Shown here in pieces: positions 61,660 through 64,000 of a stretch of DNA of 64,000 nt. The notes below the pieces were generated by a model. It was given only the letters and a program-made list of their open reading frames with translations. It was not told where the DNA came from and did no database searches. The stretch's first letter is position 1. Every line of letters begins with the position of its first letter. This stretch comes from Rhodococcus zopfii NBRC 100606 = JCM 9919. Its GTDB lineage: Bacteria > Actinomycetota > Actinomycetes > Mycobacteriales > Mycobacteriaceae. The position numbers and the translations under genes are program-made. Location of the stretch: assembly GCF_001895025.1 (NCBI RefSeq), contig NZ_BCXI01000029.1:59314-123313 (forward strand), in the 5' to 3' direction.

Positions 61660-62097
61660 CAAGATCTATCATGGCGTCCCCTTGCGCCCCCGACAGCCCT
61701 ACTGCCGCATCCGACCGACGTCGTCGACGCCGTCCGCCTCGCCGGGTCCCCGATCCGAATCCACGCCCCACCCTCACCGCAACGAGGCGCAGCGCCCGAA
61801 ATGCCACACCTCATCGAGCCGGGTCCACTCCCGGTACCGACGCAGACCGGCCGACACTGCGCTCGGTGCCCGGCCGGTCGTCCTCGAGCTGACCGTCCGT
61901 CGATTCTTCTGCATCAATACGCACTGTACGACAACCACATTCGCCGAGCAGATACCCGAATCGACGACACGGTGCGCCCGCCGCACTACCGTGCTCGACG
62001 CGATCGGACTGGCGCTGGCCGGCCGCGCAGGCGCCCGCCAGGCTCGGGATCGCGGCCGGCCGCGACACCCCGCTGCGGGCGGTGCGTGCGATACCGG
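61660..62097 (+). pseudogene. ISL3-family transposase relic (N-terminal part, frameshifted)
   Basis: Pieces of an ISL3 transposase appear in successive plus-strand frames. A start-like VDAVRLAGSPIRIHA is followed by the zinc-finger region PKCHTSSSRVHSRYRRRPAD, then LELTVRRFFCINTHC, TTTTFAEQIPESTTRCARRT and LDAIGLALAGRAGARQA. A further frame gives RLGIAAGRDTPLRAVRAIPE. At least two frameshifts and the loss of the whole catalytic domain make it inactive. Confidence 0.7.
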
Positions 62098-62099
62098 AG

Positions 62100-62367
62100 A
62101 CCGGTCGAGACGGCACCGACGAACTGCGGGCACACCTCTCAGGCTTCGTGGACGAGTTCGAGGTCGCCTTCGACGGCGTCGAGTTTCACGACACCGTCGA
62201 CGCGTCTGCCGTTCGCCGAACTGCGTGGGCACGGGACGTCCCGTATGACGGGTCTGCCGTACGAGCAGACCTCTGTGTCGATCGCCCGGACCAGCAACGG
62301 CCTGATCACGCACTATGCCGACTACTGGAACCCCCTGGCGCTGACCGCCTCCGCCGATGCACAGTAA
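62100..62367 (+). pseudogene. SnoaL/NTF2-like protein relic
   Basis: One plus frame gives LRAHLSGFVDEFEVAFDGVE and FHDTVD. After a frameshift near 62190-62200 another frame gives FAELRGHGTSRMTGLPYEQT, then SNGLITHYADYWNPLALTAS, ending at a stop at 62365-62367. The second part is a typical SnoaL-type C-terminus (GHG-S-TGRPYEQT, Y-DYWNPL). The N-terminus is replaced by the ISL3 relic, so the gene is truncated and frameshifted. Confidence 0.65.
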
Positions 62368-62510
62368 CAGTCAAATCCGATCAGCGCCGCCACGCTGTGA
62401 TCGAGGCGGCCGTGCATTGTGTCGCCTCCAAGGGGTACCACGGCACCTCTTCTCGCAGCCAGGTCGAGTCGGCCGGCCCGGCCCGCCTCACGAGAGCCGC
62501 CTCGGGATAG
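62357..62510 (+). pseudogene. TetR-family regulator N-terminal fragment
   Basis: One frame reads TVKSDQRRHAVIEAAVHCVA then SKGYHGTSSRSQVESAG, the first half of a TetR DNA-binding domain (A-x-x-V--KGYHGTSTR-IAESAG). It then degenerates and stops at 62508-62510. The ligand-binding domain is absent. Confidence 0.6.
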
Positions 62511-62564
62511 AAAGGGCGGGACCTGCGACTCAGCGCCGCAGGACCCGCGTGCAATAGCTGATCG

Positions 62565-63434
62565 CTATCCGCCGATGCTGTCGAGCTCGGCGACATCGCC
62601 ATTCGATAGCTCGATGGAGGCGCCGACGATGTTCTCCCGCAGGTGCTCTACGGACGATGTCCCCGGGATCAGCAAGATGTTCGGCGACCGGCGCAGCAGC
62701 CACGCGAGAGCGATGCCCATCGGCGAAGCGCCGAGACGCGTTGCGACGGCCGACAGGCGGTCGGATTGCAGGGGCGTGAACCCGCCGAGAGGGAAGAACG
62801 GTACGTAGGCGATGCCCTCCTCGGCCAACCGGTCGATGAGGTCGTCGTCCTGACGATGCGCGAGGTTGTACATGTTCTGCACTCCGACGATCGGTCCGAG
62901 AGTCTGCGCCTGCTGGACTTGCGCCGACGTCGCATTGCTGACACCGAGGTGACGGATGATCCCCTGATCCTTGAGCTCCAGCAGGGTCGAGAAAGCTTCT
63001 GAGATAGGCTCTTCGACCGGACCCGAGGAGTCACCCAGCCGCAGATTGACCAGGTCCAGGACGGGGGAACCGAGCTTCTCGAGGTTGGCATCAATCTGCC
63101 TGCGCAGGTCATCAGGGGTGCGCGCGGGTGGCCAACCACCGTGCTCGTCCCGGAAGGCGCCGACTTTCGTCGCAATGAGGAGCGACTCCGAGTAGGGGTG
63201 CAGCGCCTCGTGGATCAGCTCGTTGGTGATGTGCGGACCGTAGGCGTCGGCGGTGTCGATGTGGGTAATGCCCAGTGAGAAAACCTCTTTCAGGACGGCG
63301 ATCGCTCCGTCCTGGTCGGCAGGAGGTCCCATCACTCCAGGGCCGGACAGCTGCATCGCGCCGTAGCCGAACCGGGTGACCGTGCGGTCCCCCAGAGTCC
63401 AGGTACCGCCAGGAAGGGTAGAAGTGACGCTCAT
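62565..63434 (-). CDS. Aldo/keto reductase
   Basis: 289 residues of the (beta/alpha)8 aldo-keto reductase family. It has FGYGAMQLSGPGVMGPPADQ, then HIDTADAYGPHITNELIHEA with the conserved Asp and catalytic Tyr, ATKVGAFRD with the catalytic Lys, and IRHLGVSNATSAQVQQAQ. The C-terminal LLIPGTSSVEHLRENIVGA binds NADPH. The substrate is unknown. ATG 63434 is preferred because the purine-rich AAAGGCGG sits six bases upstream; ATG 63440 abuts it. It stands between the relic region and an IS630-type transposase and looks intact. Confidence 0.87.
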   Translation of the reverse strand: MSVTSTLPGGTWTLGDRTVTRFGYGAMQLSGPGVMGPPADQDGAIAVLKEVFSLGITHIDTADAYGPHITNELIHEALHPYSESLLIATKVGAFRDEHGGWPPARTPDDLRRQIDANLEKLGSPVLDLVNLRLGDSSGPVEEPISEAFSTLLELKDQGIIRHLGVSNATSAQVQQAQTLGPIVGVQNMYNLAHRQDDDLIDRLAEEGIAYVPFFPLGGFTPLQSDRLSAVATRLGASPMGIALAWLLRRSPNILLIPGTSSVEHLRENIVGASIELSNGDVAELDSIGG

Positions 63435-63522
63435 ACGCATCCGCCTTTCTCGAGGATCTCCTGCCCGAATCGGACGCCCGTAACTATGCTGAAGCTGCTA
63501 CCGATTGGGAAGTAGTGCCGCA

Positions 63523-64000
63523 TCACGCAACGTTTGCCCTGTCGACGATTTCGCGTAGCTTCTCGTCGGCTGCGTGCTTGTTCCGCCAGATGATGTAGCG
63601 ACGAATCATCGACGCTTGCTCCCGGTGACTGCCGTGGTCGGTACCGTCGAGCGCGAAGTACCGCAACGCGGTGAACTGCGCCTCGATGCGGTTCAACCAC
63701 GAACTGTTCGTCGGGGTGTACGCGATCTCGACATTGTTCGCCTCCGCCCACCGAGCGACCCGTTGGCACTTCTTCGTGGTCAGGTGGGGTGAGAAGTTGT
63801 CGCACACGATCGCCAATCGCACCTTCGCAGGGTAGAGAGTGCGTAGGTACCGGCAGAACTCGAGAAACTTCGTCCTCGTCTTGGTCGTCTTGACGTGCCC
63901 GTAGAGCCGGTCGGTGGTCAGATCGTAGGCGGCGAACAGATGCCGCACCCCGTGCGGACGGGTGTAGGTCGCCCGCCGACGGCGCCGCGGTTCACGGTTC
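63523..64000 (-). mobile_element. IS630-family transposase, C-terminal part (5' end outside window)
   Basis: About 159 residues are visible, open at base 64000. They read RRRATYTRPHGVRHLFAAYD, the second catalytic aspartate in AIVCDNFSPHLTTKKCQRVA, and PTNSSWLNRIEAQFTALRYF with the catalytic glutamate. These match the DDE domain of IS630-type transposases. The C-terminus is complete (stop at 63523-63525). No clear terminal inverted repeat is recognised between 63450 and 63523. It marks a mobile-DNA boundary next to the aldo/keto reductase gene. Confidence 0.85.

Overview
The window is high-GC actinobacterial DNA, most likely Rhodococcus or a close relative in the Mycobacteriales. The basis is GC-rich codon use, many GTG starts in 4-base stop/start overlaps, and gene neighbourhoods known from mycobacteria: purA beside an Rv0358-like gene, metZ beside a rhodanese gene, cobN divergent from cobG-cobH-cobIJ, and a PknK-type kinase.

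Bases 1-40100 look like a conserved chromosomal backbone. Cobalamin is the main theme. A minus-strand operon holds a BtuF-BtuC-BtuD-type uptake system and an MBL-CobU fusion behind a cobalamin riboswitch. A second riboswitch precedes cobN-cobF, and cobG, cobH and a cobI-cobJ fusion run the other way. The B12-dependent ribonucleotide reductase NrdJ lies between these blocks. Other backbone genes cover methionine and purine metabolism (metZ, purT, purA), an FprA-type ferredoxin reductase, Mcr-type racemase, PknK, a MocR regulator facing an alkyltransferase gene, a large LuxR-type ATPase, a WYL regulator facing a PNPOx-like gene, and a TetR/MFS pair. Several starts look leaderless.

From about 40150 the DNA changes character. 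A molybdenum hydroxylase large-subunit gene is cut off at a junction, followed by about 1.5 kb of relic DNA (endonuclease-like fragment, IS3-type transposase relic, 8-base tandem repeat). Next comes a minus-strand catabolic-looking cluster at 41700-49270: SDR, PucR-type regulator, FAD oxidoreductase, DUF3556 membrane protein, acyl-CoA ligase and a small ferredoxin-like-fold protein. Two short sequence elements recur in front of its transcription units. A broken TauE/SafE gene separates this cluster from the next.

Bases 50108-61291 hold the most interesting unit, ten minus-strand genes in one tight operon. In order they encode an ATP-grasp ligase, a DUF364 Rossmann protein, an SbnA-like PLP enzyme, an enolase-superfamily dipeptide epimerase, an MFS exporter, a methyltransferase, and a complete Opp/Nik-type ABC importer. 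Nearly all adjacent genes overlap by 4 bases. The single promoter carries a Fur/Zur-like inverted repeat between its -35 and -10. The layout (small biosynthetic core, exporter, Nik-type importer) parallels known metallophore systems such as staphylopine, with different chemistry. I propose an undescribed metallophore system, by inference from layout and families.

The right end is scarred by mobile DNA: a frameshifted ISL3 transposase, NTF2-like and TetR fragments, an intact aldo/keto reductase, and an IS630-type transposase running off the edge.
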